A stretch of 64,000 bases of DNA, from the NCBI RefSeq assembly GCF_017495225.1, contig NZ_JAFEIG010000001.1:1-64000 (forward strand), written 5' to 3'. Position 1 is the stretch's first letter, and every line of letters begins with the position of its first letter. Shown here piece by piece: positions 56,087 through 64,000 of the stretch. The stretch comes from Daejeonella sp. (lineage in GTDB: Bacteria > Bacteroidota > Bacteroidia > Sphingobacteriales > Sphingobacteriaceae). Position numbers and translations under genes: made by a program. The notes under the pieces were generated by a model that saw only the letters and a program-made list of their open reading frames with translations, did no database searches and had not been told where the DNA came from.

Positions 56087-57462
56087 TTTTTCTTTCTATC
56101 TTTTTTGTGAACAGCATCAAATTTGACACTTTTTTTTCTTCTTGCAGCACCAGGTTTGTTATTTCTTGCCTTGGCTTTGGGCTCCGACTTCGTAGTTTTT
56201 ATTCCTTTTGTGTTTTTTGCCTTTTTCTCATGGAATGCTCCCTTAAATTCAGGATCCTCCCTGCGTTTTTGAAGATCTATCTCCCTAGCAATATTTTGAC
56301 GTTCTTCATAAGGTGTATCATCTACAAAAACCTCTTCCGGAAGGTCAAACAATGGAATTTTTTGTCGGATGAGTTTCTCGATTTTTTCTACGTAATATTC
56401 TTCCGAAGGACTACAAAAAGTAATAGCATCACCGGTTTGTAGGGCACGTCCTGTTCTTCCGATGCGGTGTACATAATCCTCTATGATAATCGGTACATCG
56501 AAATTGATAACATGACTCACATTACTTACGTCTAATCCCCTAGAAGCCACATCTGTAGCCACCAAAATACGTATTTGTCCTTCTTTAAATGCGTTTATGG
56601 AGTTAATTCGCGTATTCTGACCCTTGTTAGCATGAATCACACGAACCTGCTCTGCACCATATCTGCGCTCTAAAAAATGGAAAATATTATCAGCAACAGT
56701 TTTTGTTTTACAGAATATGATAAGTCGCGTAAAGTCTTCCGTGTCTTTTAATAAATGTTGAAGTAAGTTTAGTTTGGTCTTTAAATTTGGGACTTTGTAG
56801 AGCGCCTGACTAACCGTGTCTGCTGGTGTAGCTTGGGCCGCGACTTCAATTACCGTGGGATGTTTTAGGAAATCGCCCGATATTTTATGTACCAGCTCAC
56901 TCATCGTAGCCGAAAACAAAAGATTCTGCCTTTTACGAGGTACCACCTCCAAAATTCTGTGAATAGAGCCAATAAAACCCATATCCATCATCTTGTCGGC
57001 TTCATCCATCACCAAAAACTTGAAGTATTGGGTATTGATATGCCCCTCCAAGTATAAATCTAAAAATCTTCCTGGTGTGGAAATCAGAATATCTACGCCT
57101 TTTTTTAATTCGGCAATTTGGGTCTTCGGACCTAATCCTCCAAAAAGTACAACAGTCCGTAAATCAGTGTACTTGGCAAAGGTCTTCACATTTTCCTCAA
57201 TTTGCATCGCCAACTCACGTGTAGGAGCAATAATTAAGGCTCTTGCATCATTCCCCTGAGCAAACTTAAGCTTCATCAAAATAGGAAGCACGAAAGCCGC
57301 AGTTTTACCAGTACCAGTTTGCGCAATTCCCATAATATCCTGACCAGATAAAATGGGCATAATTGCCTTTTCTTGTATTGGAGTAGGCAAAGTATAGCCC
57401 GCATCCGAAATGGCATTTAGGATCTGTTTGTTGAGCTTAAAATCTTCAAAGGTTATTGACAT
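56083..57462 (-). CDS. DEAD-box ATP-dependent RNA helicase (RhlE-like)
   Basis: This 459-aa helicase has a Q motif, Walker A AQTGTGKT near residues 47-54, DEAD in VMDEADKMMD, SAT, and the C-terminal HRIGRTGRA. A basic tail of about 80 residues, rich in Lys, follows and should bind RNA. RhlE-like enzymes remodel rRNA or mRNA. The -7 element TATCTTTG ends 5 nt before the ATG, so the mRNA is probably leaderless. It heads a five-gene minus operon. Confidence 0.93.
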   Translation of the reverse strand: MSITFEDFKLNKQILNAISDAGYTLPTPIQEKAIMPILSGQDIMGIAQTGTGKTAAFVLPILMKLKFAQGNDARALIIAPTRELAMQIEENVKTFAKYTDLRTVVLFGGLGPKTQIAELKKGVDILISTPGRFLDLYLEGHINTQYFKFLVMDEADKMMDMGFIGSIHRILEVVPRKRQNLLFSATMSELVHKISGDFLKHPTVIEVAAQATPADTVSQALYKVPNLKTKLNLLQHLLKDTEDFTRLIIFCKTKTVADNIFHFLERRYGAEQVRVIHANKGQNTRINSINAFKEGQIRILVATDVASRGLDVSNVSHVINFDVPIIIEDYVHRIGRTGRALQTGDAITFCSPSEEYYVEKIEKLIRQKIPLFDLPEEVFVDDTPYEERQNIAREIDLQKRREDPEFKGAFHEKKAKNTKGIKTTKSEPKAKARNNKPGAARRKKSVKFDAVHKKDRKKK

Positions 57463-57467
57463 AGCCG

Positions 57468-57475
57468 CAAAGATA
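57468..57475 (-). promoter_or_regulatory. -7 promoter element of the helicase operon
   Basis: TATCTTTG on the - strand is a perfect TAnnTTTG. It ends 5 nt before the rhlE-like ATG at 57460-57462, so the start site should coincide with or abut the start codon. Confidence 0.7.
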
Positions 57476-57651
57476 CGTGTTTGCTTTTATGTGATTAGAT
57501 TAAAGTTACTTATTAGATAATTAAGGAGGCCGAGGAGTGATGATTTGCCTAACTATTAATATACACAATTTAATTGAATAAAGCAACAAAAATTAAATAA
57601 ATATGCTTAATTCTGAAGTTGAGGATGTAATTTTATAGCAAATTCTGAACC

Positions 57652-58986
57652 ATGGCCTCAATTCTCATAAAATCCGCAACACTAGTAAATGAAGGTAAAA
57701 TCATTGTTTCCGACCTTTTCGTTAAAAATGGAATCATCGAACAGATTGGCACAAGCCTAAACATGCCTGCTGATCAGGAAATTAATGCCGAAGGGCTCCA
57801 TCTTTTTCCTGGATGTATTGATGATCAGGTGCATTTTAGAGAACCTGGATTAACGCATAAAGCCGATATTTTTACCGAAAGTAGAGCTGCCATCGCTGGG
57901 GGAATTACCTCCTTCATGGAAATGCCAAATACGGTCCCGAATACCCTAACCCAAGAATTATTAGCCGATAAATATGCCATTGGTGCCCGTACCTCAGCAG
58001 CCAATTATTCTTTTTTTATGGGTGCTGGCAATGATAATTTGGAGGAAGTCCTGAAGACTGATCCTAAAACTGTATGCGGAATTAAAGTATTTATGGGCTC
58101 ATCCACAGGAAATATGTTGGTGGATAATGAGAAAACTTTGGAAGGAATTTTTAGTCACGCGCCAATATTAGTCGCAACGCATTGTGAAGATGAAGCCACC
58201 ATCCGTGCCAACGCAGCTCATTTTAAGGAACTCTATGGCGATAATTTAACACCCGAAATGCATCCCCAAATTCGTAATGCTGAAGCTTGTTATATTTCTT
58301 CTTCTTTTGCGGTGGGATTAGCCAAAAAATTTAATACACGATTACATATTTTACATATTTCTACCGCTATTGAGACTAAACTTTTCGATAATACCATACC
58401 TCTTAGTCAGAAGCGAATTACCTCGGAGGCCTGTATACATCATTTATGGTTCTCGGATGCGGATTACTCAAGTAAAGGTAACTGGATAAAATGGAACCCA
58501 GCGGTTAAAACTGCCGCTGATCGTGATGCGATTTTACAGGCAGTTTTGGATGATCATATCGATATTATTGCCACTGATCATGCACCTCATACCATCGAAG
58601 AGAAATCTCAAGAGTATAGTAAAGCACCTTCAGGCGGACCATTAGTGCAACATGCGCTTGTCGCGATGCTCGAGTTGTATAAAAAAGGAAAAATTAGCCT
58701 CGAAAAAATAGTCGAAAAAATGGCTCATAGTCCCGCAATTTGTTTCCAAGTCGATAAACGTGGCTTCATTCGCGAAGGCTATTGGGCCGATTTAGTGCTT
58801 GTCGATTTAAATAAACCTCAAGTGGTGAATAGAGCCAATGTTTTATCCAAATGTGGCTGGAGTCCTTTTGAGGGTGAAGTTTTCAGCTCTAGCGTGGTAA
58901 GCACAATCGTATCTGGGAATTTGGTGTATGAAAATGGTCAAATTAGAGATGGGATTTATGGAAAACGATTAGAATTTAATCGCTAA
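57652..58986 (+). CDS. pyrC: Dihydroorotase PyrC (class I)
   Basis: This 444-aa amidohydrolase-fold enzyme closes carbamoyl aspartate to dihydroorotate in pyrimidine synthesis. It has the metal-binding region IDDQVHFREPG (residues 56-66), where the usual HxH has Gln59 in place of the first His, then KVFMGSSTGNM, later His ligands (THCEDE, LHILHIST) and IATDHAPHT. The Gln is also the feature to test if it acts as an allantoinase or an inactive homologue, though length and other motifs suit PyrC. It appears monocistronic. Confidence 0.87.
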   Translation: MASILIKSATLVNEGKIIVSDLFVKNGIIEQIGTSLNMPADQEINAEGLHLFPGCIDDQVHFREPGLTHKADIFTESRAAIAGGITSFMEMPNTVPNTLTQELLADKYAIGARTSAANYSFFMGAGNDNLEEVLKTDPKTVCGIKVFMGSSTGNMLVDNEKTLEGIFSHAPILVATHCEDEATIRANAAHFKELYGDNLTPEMHPQIRNAEACYISSSFAVGLAKKFNTRLHILHISTAIETKLFDNTIPLSQKRITSEACIHHLWFSDADYSSKGNWIKWNPAVKTAADRDAILQAVLDDHIDIIATDHAPHTIEEKSQEYSKAPSGGPLVQHALVAMLELYKKGKISLEKIVEKMAHSPAICFQVDKRGFIREGYWADLVLVDLNKPQVVNRANVLSKCGWSPFEGEVFSSSVVSTIVSGNLVYENGQIRDGIYGKRLEFNR

Positions 58987-59111
58987 GCTTTAAATAGTAG
59001 GTTTTGGGATGCATTTTCAGAGAAAATCCCTGTTTCCCATCCTAAAAACTAATCCAATTGTAATAAATTATCAAATATCAGCGAATACTTCGGTATTGTG
59101 CCTAAACTCGC

Positions 59112-59119
59112 TACCTTTG
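59112..59119 (+). promoter_or_regulatory. -7 promoter element of the HscA/DnaK-like gene
   Basis: TACCTTTG is a perfect TAnnTTTG, 20 nt before the ATG at 59140. The following bases (CGGC) resemble those after the rhlE-like -7 element. No good TTTG stands at -33. Confidence 0.65.
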
Positions 59120-59139
59120 CGGCTTGTTGAAAAACAATT

Positions 59140-60990
59140 ATGGCTAAAGTATCTATTAACATTGCGACCGGTTCTGTACAAAAGGAAGAATTAATTGTTG
59201 GGATTGATCTCGGTACCACCAATAGCCTGGTGGCTTTCATAAATCCGGATGGCAATCCTCAGGTAATTAATGATACGGGCAAAGGATTATTAGTCCCATC
59301 AGTGATACATTTTCAGTCTAATGGCGATGTTATTGTTGGAAATGAAGCTAAAGAATTTCTGATTTTTGATCCTCAAAACACAATATTTTCCGTCAAACGA
59401 CTTCTAGGTCGCTCTTTTAAAGATATTGAAGCGCATAGCAGTCTGTTTTCCTATAAAATTATTGATGATGATGGCGAAAGTTTAGTCAAAATTAAGGTTG
59501 GAGATAAATTTTATTCGCCAATTGAACTTTCCGGAATGATTCTTAAAGAGCTGAAGGAGAGGGCAGAGCATGCATTAAAAACGGCGGTAAATCGTGCGGT
59601 AATTACTGTTCCGGCGTATTTTAATGATAGTCAGCGACAAGCAACACGCGATGCGGGTAAATTAGCCGGATTAGACGTGCTTCGAATTGTGAACGAACCT
59701 ACAGCCGCAAGCTTAGCTTATGGAATCGGATTAAATCCCGAGGAGGAAAAAACCATTGCTGTGTATGATTTAGGGGGAGGTACATTCGATGTATCCATTC
59801 TAAAAATCCAAAATGGCATTTTTGAAGTCCTTTCTACTAATGGCGATACATTTTTAGGTGGTGATGATTTTGATCGCGCCATTGTGAATTATTGGATTGA
59901 ACAAAATAAACTGGAAGATAAATTGGAGGATTCTTCCTTCAATCAGGCGCTACGTTTAAAAGCCGAAGAAGCTAAAAAAGCGCTTACGACTCAAAACATC
60001 TTCAATGATTTTGTTGGCGATGTGCCATGTGCCATCACTAAAATTAAATTTGAAGAATTAATTTCTAGTAAAGTCGACCAAACCATTGAATGTTGTAAAA
60101 ATGCCCTCAAGGATGCAGGATTAAGCATTTCTGATATTCAAGAGGTGGTGATGGTGGGAGGATCTACACGTACTCCACTTGTTAAAAAGAGAGTCTCTGA
60201 TTTCTTTGAAAAGGAAGTTCACGATCAAATTAACCCAGATGAGGTTGTTGCTCTTGGTGCTGCCATACAATCGGATATTTTAGCAGGTAATAGAAAAGAT
60301 ATTTTATTGCTGGATGTGACTCCGCTTTCACTGGGAATTGAAACCATGGGAGGATTGATGGATGTAATTATTCCGAGGAATGCCAAGGTACCAACAAAGG
60401 CGGGTAGGCAATATACTACGTCAATCGACGGACAAGTAAACATGAAGATTTCTGTTTATCAGGGTGAGCGTGATTTAGTCTCAGAAAACAGAAAATTAGC
60501 CGAATTTGATTTGAAAGGTATTCCCGCTATGCCGGCAGGTTTCCCTAAAGTGGATATAAATTTTAAGCTTAACGCGGATGGAATCCTAACTGTTGAAGCC
60601 ATTGAATTACGTTCGGGCGTGAAGCAGGAAGTTGAAGTAAAACCTACTTACGGTTTAACCGATGATCAGGTAGAAAAAATGCTTTTGGATAGCGTAGAAA
60701 ATGCCCGTGATGATGTGAGCAAAAGAATGCTGATTGAAGCCCGCACCGAGGGTGAACAAATGGTTTATACTGTAGAACGCTTCTTGGCAAAAAATGCGGA
60801 TCAAGTCTCAGAACAAGAAACTACTGACACTCTGAATCTTATTAATGCACTTAAAAATGCATTGGGTTCAGGCGATAAAGACCTAATTCATAAAAGTATT
60901 GATGAGCTGAACGAATTTACCCGTCCTTTTGCCGAACGCTTAATGAATACGGCAATATCTACTGCCATGAAGGGTAAGGCAATCGAGTAA
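59140..60990 (+). CDS. Hsp70-family chaperone, HscA-like
   Basis: This 616-aa chaperone has the Hsp70 ATPase domain ([10 protein letters not shown] near residues 19-28, [21 protein letters not shown]) and a substrate-binding domain with [14 protein letters not shown]. Length and the shortened C-terminal lid without an acidic EEVD-like end are like HscA, which serves iron-sulfur cluster assembly with HscB and IscU. No isc, dnaJ or grpE gene is beside it, so DnaK paralogue remains possible. It is monocistronic. Confidence 0.85.
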   Translation: MAKVSINIATGSVQKEELIVGIDLGTTNSLVAFINPDGNPQVINDTGKGLLVPSVIHFQSNGDVIVGNEAKEFLIFDPQNTIFSVKRLLGRSFKDIEAHSSLFSYKIIDDDGESLVKIKVGDKFYSPIELSGMILKELKERAEHALKTAVNRAVITVPAYFNDSQRQATRDAGKLAGLDVLRIVNEPTAASLAYGIGLNPEEEKTIAVYDLGGGTFDVSILKIQNGIFEVLSTNGDTFLGGDDFDRAIVNYWIEQNKLEDKLEDSSFNQALRLKAEEAKKALTTQNIFNDFVGDVPCAITKIKFEELISSKVDQTIECCKNALKDAGLSISDIQEVVMVGGSTRTPLVKKRVSDFFEKEVHDQINPDEVVALGAAIQSDILAGNRKDILLLDVTPLSLGIETMGGLMDVIIPRNAKVPTKAGRQYTTSIDGQVNMKISVYQGERDLVSENRKLAEFDLKGIPAMPAGFPKVDINFKLNADGILTVEAIELRSGVKQEVEVKPTYGLTDDQVEKMLLDSVENARDDVSKRMLIEARTEGEQMVYTVERFLAKNADQVSEQETTDTLNLINALKNALGSGDKDLIHKSIDELNEFTRPFAERLMNTAISTAMKGKAIE

Positions 60991-61092
60991 AGATAATATA
61001 CGAAATTTTTTGGGGATTTGCAAATGGTGGATTGTTAAAATTGGCTAAACGCTTTTTTTGACGATGATTTTGCATTTAAATTTTTGGGGTAG

Positions 61093-61151
61093 AGGAGTCT
61101 CCAGACTCCTGATATTGAATAATCCGTAGAGTCGCGAAGGGCTAACTCTAC
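61093..61151. repeat. Pair of small palindromes downstream of the HscA-like gene
   Basis: AGGAGTCT-CC-AGACTCCT (61093-61110) is a near-perfect 18-bp palindrome. GTAGAGT (61126-61132) and ACTCTAC (61145-61151) flank 12 bp. No T-run follows either. They are compact and GC-richer than the surroundings, like REP-type intergenic elements, and could also aid termination of the converging genes. Confidence 0.7.
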
Positions 61152-61192
61152 AGTGTGAGCAGCAAAGCAATCCAATCAACATCGTCTGCCGC

Positions 61193-61747
61193 TTATTTCT
61201 TGTTAATTGGTGTCACAGCGGTCTCCTGCATAAGTGCAACACCTCCATCTTCTTTGAATAAATAAGAACGTATATTTTTCCCGCTCCATTCATTTATCGA
61301 AATGATGCCTACGAACTTATCACTCACTTTTTTTCCCATTGGAGTTTGAACAACCCATTCAGCTCGCATTTGTTGAATTTTATCCCTGTAAATCATTAGA
61401 TAGCTTGATTTTTGGAGGTCATGCATTGTTTCTTCCCCTTCTACCCTTATCATTTGCGGCCTGTCATATTTAATAGGTACAATAACAGCATCACCCACAC
61501 TTACTTTTTTGATTTTCGCTTCTTCCCAAATGGGTGTTTTTTTTCCTTCTAGACCAGGCTTGCTAGGCATAGCTGGCAAAATCACATTTTCAAAAAAAGT
61601 TCTTGCCTCAGCCTTAAATGAAATCGGACTTTGGATGCTACCTAATGGAATGTCTTTAGTGCAGCTGTAAAGCGATAAAAAAGCAGCTAAGACTCCAATG
61701 AATATTAATTTTTGATTAATATTTTTAATATTATTGTATATTTTCAC
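61193..61747 (-). CDS. Putative lipoprotein of unknown function
   Basis: This 184-aa protein has a basic N-terminus, a hydrophobic stretch and a lipobox ending LYSC at Cys29, so it is probably a lipoprotein. The rest is mixed alpha/beta and contains motifs such as SVGDAVIVPIKYDRPQ and VGIISINEWSGKN. It resembles uncharacterised Bacteroidota lipoproteins of this size. No function can be given. It stands alone between palindromic repeats on both sides. Confidence 0.7.
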   Translation of the reverse strand: MKIYNNIKNINQKLIFIGVLAAFLSLYSCTKDIPLGSIQSPISFKAEARTFFENVILPAMPSKPGLEGKKTPIWEEAKIKKVSVGDAVIVPIKYDRPQMIRVEGEETMHDLQKSSYLMIYRDKIQQMRAEWVVQTPMGKKVSDKFVGIISINEWSGKNIRSYLFKEDGGVALMQETAVTPINKK

Positions 61748-62269
61748 GATTAAGTATTTATTTATTATCTAATTTAGAAATAAATACAATTATTTTCAAT
61801 AATTTTCTAATTAGGATTTTTGTCAATTAACATTTTGCTTTTCCCTGTGGTCGGTGTTGTCACCGTACCACTTTTTCATAAAGCTGTAGTTAATAAGAAA
61901 ACGACTGGTACGGTGACAACACCGACCAGAGGCCTGCCTTAAATATGCATGAGGTTTAATTAAGGTGAAATGATTTGTTTCAGCGAGCTTAATCAAATTA
62001 ATCTCCCTAATCAAATGAATCATAGTTCAGACAATTTACCCCACTGTCCGTAGAATTTATCGCAGCGTTTCTAGGGATTCCCTGTGGTCGGTGTTGTCAC
62101 CGTACCACTTTTTCATAAAGCTGTAGTTAAGAAGAAGACTGGTACGGTGACAACACCGACCAGAGGCCTGCCTTAAATATGCATGAGGTTAAATTAGGGT
62201 GAAATGATTTGTTTCAGCGAGCTTAATCATATTAATCTCCCTAATCAAATGAATCATAGTTCAGACAAT
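61748..62269. other. 522-bp gene-free region with duplicated hairpin element
   Basis: About 90 bp of AT-rich upstream DNA of the lipoprotein gene is followed by two near-identical copies of a 200-bp element (61841-62040 and 62078-62274) separated by 37 bp. The short open frame at 61823-62023 on the - strand lies inside the hairpin and is not taken as a gene. Confidence 0.85.
61841..62040. repeat. MITE-like hairpin element, copy 1
   Basis: A 200-bp element. Near its left end are 23-bp perfect inverted arms, 61848-61870 and 61906-61928 (TGGTCGGTGTTGTCACCG at the start of the left arm), around a 35-nt loop. The right 110 bp are unstructured and AT-rich, and end in ACAATTTACC. It is about 95% identical to copy 2. 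No transposase is encoded, so movement, if any, would depend on a protein elsewhere. Confidence 0.93.
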
Positions 62270-62274
62270 TTACC
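62078..62274. repeat. MITE-like hairpin element, copy 2, reaching into ribE
   Basis: A 197-bp element with the same 23-bp arms (62085-62107 and 62140-62162) and a 32-nt loop. It differs from copy 1 by a 3-bp deletion and a few substitutions in the loop and the right flank. Its last bases contain the ribE stop codon (62270-62272), so the shared sequence includes the end of ribE. This suggests copy 1 arose by tandem duplication of the ribE downstream region. Confidence 0.92.
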
Positions 62275-62854
62275 TCCCCATCAACCGCGCCACATACTTC
62301 CCAATAATATCAAACTCCAAATTCACAACATCACCCTTTTTTAGTTCTTGCATATTGGTATGCTCGTAGGTGTAAGGAATAATTGCCACAGAAAAGGAAT
62401 TTTCTTGGGAGTTTACTACCGTCAGACTGATTCCATTCACGCAAATTGAACCTTTTTCGACTGTAATATTTCCAATTGTGGGGTCATAAGTAAAGGTATA
62501 TTCCCAGCTGCCAGCCATTTCCTTTACTTCTGTGCAAATGGCTGTTTGATCAACATGCCCCTGAACAATATGGCCGTCTAAGCGTGCATTCATTTGCATG
62601 CAACGCTCTAAATTAATCAGATTACCTACTTGCAGTTTTCCTATGCTTGTTTTATTTAATGTTTCAGCAATGGCGGTCACGGTGTGGGTATTATCTGTGA
62701 GAGCAACAACAGTCAAGCAAACCCCATTATGCGCCACAGATTGATCAATTTTTAATTCGTTTGAGATATCCGATTCGATAGTAAGATGTCCATTACCTTG
62801 ATCTTTTTTTAAGTCCACTACGCGTCCGATAGTCTCAATTATACCTGTAAACAT
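62270..62854 (-). CDS. ribE: Riboflavin synthase alpha subunit RibE
   Basis: This 194-aa enzyme dismutates 6,7-dimethyl-8-ribityllumazine to riboflavin. It begins MFTGIIETIG and is a tandem repeat of two lumazine-binding barrels: HNGVCLTVV near residue 42 and its counterpart VNGISLTVV near 138. It is 15 bp after the biotin carboxylase gene on the same strand, possibly co-transcribed. Its stop codon lies inside the hairpin element copy 2. Confidence 0.95.
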   Translation of the reverse strand: MFTGIIETIGRVVDLKKDQGNGHLTIESDISNELKIDQSVAHNGVCLTVVALTDNTHTVTAIAETLNKTSIGKLQVGNLINLERCMQMNARLDGHIVQGHVDQTAICTEVKEMAGSWEYTFTYDPTIGNITVEKGSICVNGISLTVVNSQENSFSVAIIPYTYEHTNMQELKKGDVVNLEFDIIGKYVARLMGR

Positions 62855-62869
62855 ATTTTTAGGTTTTTA

Positions 62870-64000
62870 CTAATATTCTTTTCTATTCATTTTCCATTGA
62901 GATTTTTCCTCAATAGCTGCCTCAACTTTGCTAGTTCCGCTATGCGATTTTATGAAATTTGCGCCAATCAAAGCAGCAATCATGGCTTCTTCTTCATTCT
63001 CTTGTGAAAGATATTCTGGAAGGAAGTATTTATTCACAAAATGAGTATCAAAATTACCTGAGACAAAAGCCTCATGCTGCATCACGAATTTCCCAAATGC
63101 CAATGTGGTTTGAATGCCTGTAATTTGATATTCATCAATCGCACGAATCATGCGCTCAATGGCTTCTTGTCGGTCTTTACCAAAACTTACCAATTTAGCA
63201 ATCATCGGATCATAATAGATTGGGATATCCATTCCCTGCTCAAAACCATCATCCACACGTATTCCTGGTCCCTTGGGGGTGATATAGGTTTTTAAATTCC
63301 CAATATCCGGCAAGAAATTATTTGCAGGATCTTCGGCATACACCCTTAATTCAACCGCATGACCTTTAATTTTTAGGTCTTCTTGCTTAAAACTTAATGG
63401 CTCACCTCTAGCTATTCGAATTTGCTCTTTCACTAAGTCAATTCCAGTAATCATTTCCGTTACCGGATGCTCCACTTGCAAGCGAGTATTCATCTCCAGG
63501 AAGAAAAAATCAAGGTTTTCATCCAAAATAAACTCTACTGTGCCGGCACCTATATAATTACATGAGCGTGCTGCATTCACGGCACTTTCACCCATTTTTT
63601 GTCTTAATTCATCCGATAAAACTGCTGATGGAGCTTCCTCCACAACCTTTTGATGCCTGCGTTGAACGGAGCAATCGCGTTCAAAAAGGTGAACGATATT
63701 GCCATAATTATCGCCTAAGACTTGTATTTCAATATGTCGTGGGGAAGAAACATAACGTTCAATAAAGACGGAACCATCGCCGAAGGCAGAGCTCGCCTCC
63801 GAAACAGCTAAATCCATTTGCTCTACAAAATCGGATGCCTTTTCAACTATCCTCATGCCCTTACCACCACCACCAGCAGCAGCCTTAATTAATATAGGGT
63901 AGCCAATTTCTAAGGCTCTTTGTTGAGCAAGATCAATATCTGTTACCGCTTCTTCTGTGCCTGGAACCATGGGAATTTGATAGCTCAATGCGGCTGCTTT
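62870..64000 (-). CDS. Biotin carboxylase (AccC/PccA-type), N-terminus beyond the window
   Basis: The frame remains open to the window edge, so the gene is cut at its 5' end; the apparent start at 63988 is an internal TTG. About 376 residues are seen, starting just before PMVPGTEEAV. Present are the ATP-grasp loop KAAAGGGGKGM, HIEIQVLGDN and the catalytic region FLEMNTRLQVEHPVTE, then the C-terminal cap. It carboxylates biotin with bicarbonate and ATP. Acetyl- versus propionyl-CoA carboxylase cannot be decided; no biotin domain follows in this chain. Confidence 0.92.
   Translation of the reverse strand, partial: KAAALSYQIPMVPGTEEAVTDIDLAQQRALEIGYPILIKAAAGGGGKGMRIVEKASDFVEQMDLAVSEASSAFGDGSVFIERYVSSPRHIEIQVLGDNYGNIVHLFERDCSVQRRHQKVVEEAPSAVLSDELRQKMGESAVNAARSCNYIGAGTVEFILDENLDFFFLEMNTRLQVEHPVTEMITGIDLVKEQIRIARGEPLSFKQEDLKIKGHAVELRVYAEDPANNFLPDIGNLKTYITPKGPGIRVDDGFEQGMDIPIYYDPMIAKLVSFGKDRQEAIERMIRAIDEYQITGIQTTLAFGKFVMQHEAFVSGNFDTHFVNKYFLPEYLSQENEEEAMIAALIGANFIKSHSGTSKVEAAIEEKSQWKMNRKEY

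Noticed and set aside
59140..60990. Principal DnaK of the cell
   Set aside because: It is shorter than DnaK, lacks the usual acidic end, and has no grpE or dnaJ beside it; HscA-like is preferred but not proved.
61823..62023. 66-aa open frame on the - strand
   Set aside because: It lies inside the inverted-repeat arms of hairpin element copy 1, and has no family resemblance.

Overview
The window is a chromosomal stretch of an AT-rich member of the Bacteroidota. Signs are sigma-ABfr-type promoters (TAnnTTTG at -7) in place of E. coli-type ones, almost no Shine-Dalgarno sequences, a GldC gliding protein, a Bacteroidota-type Hc1 histone-like protein, an enlarged periplasmic loop in MraY, and a mix of Tat-exported and lipoprotein sugar enzymes. 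An environmental Cytophagales/Sphingobacteriales-type organism fits best, but genus is inference. MurE carries the DNPR signature, so the wall should contain meso-diaminopimelate.

Layout. (1) 1-16131: the division and cell wall (dcw) cluster on the + strand: mraZ, rsmH, ftsL-like, ftsI, murE, mraY, murD, a 238-bp heptanucleotide array, ftsW, murG, murC, ftsQ, ftsA, a cluster of perfect DnaA boxes, ftsZ, terminator. Several genes overlap by TAATG or 8 nt. (2) 16168-25124: an alpha-oxoamine synthase (sphingolipid/sulfonolipid type), an Hc1-like protein, ligA-dapA, an ACP phosphodiesterase-like gene, tyrS and a membrane-anchored MutS-like ATPase. (3) 25147-38410: two divergent operons that together look like a periplasmic pathway oxidising glycosides and cleaving the oxidised products. 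The minus arm has a ThuA/sugar dehydrogenase/PKD/cytochrome c fusion, a Gfo/Idh oxidoreductase, a TIM-barrel isomerase, a cytochrome c lipoprotein and a DUF1080 3-keto-glycoside hydrolase-like lipoprotein. The plus arm has an MFS permease, a TIM-barrel isomerase, a GMC oxidoreductase with a predicted [3Fe-4S] cysteine motif, its Tat-exported small subunit and a Tat-exported Gfo/Idh protein. (4) 38477-50223: LuxE-like ligase, a small membrane protein, penicillin acylase family hydrolase, TonB-dependent receptor, GH31 alpha-glucosidase and glycogen branching enzyme. (5) 50247-53898: a glycolytic operon (pfkA, a degenerate BadF-family kinase, gapA) divergent from a Nudix-type regulator, with a 21-bp operator-like palindrome between them. 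(6) 53917-57475: RNA helicase, small membrane protein, gldC, another membrane protein and an AlkB-like hydroxylase in one operon. (7) 57652-64000: pyrC, an HscA/DnaK-type chaperone, a lipoprotein, a duplicated 200-bp MITE-like hairpin element, ribE and a biotin carboxylase cut by the window edge.

The most interesting items are the electron-transfer-coupled glycoside oxidation locus (region 3), the phased heptanucleotide arrays sitting on gene boundaries, three perfect DnaA boxes between ftsA and ftsZ, a 10-bp-phased MraZ operator, the pfkA/Nudix-regulator operator and the duplicated hairpin element abutting ribE. No tRNA, rRNA, CRISPR array, insertion sequence transposase or prophage gene was recognised.
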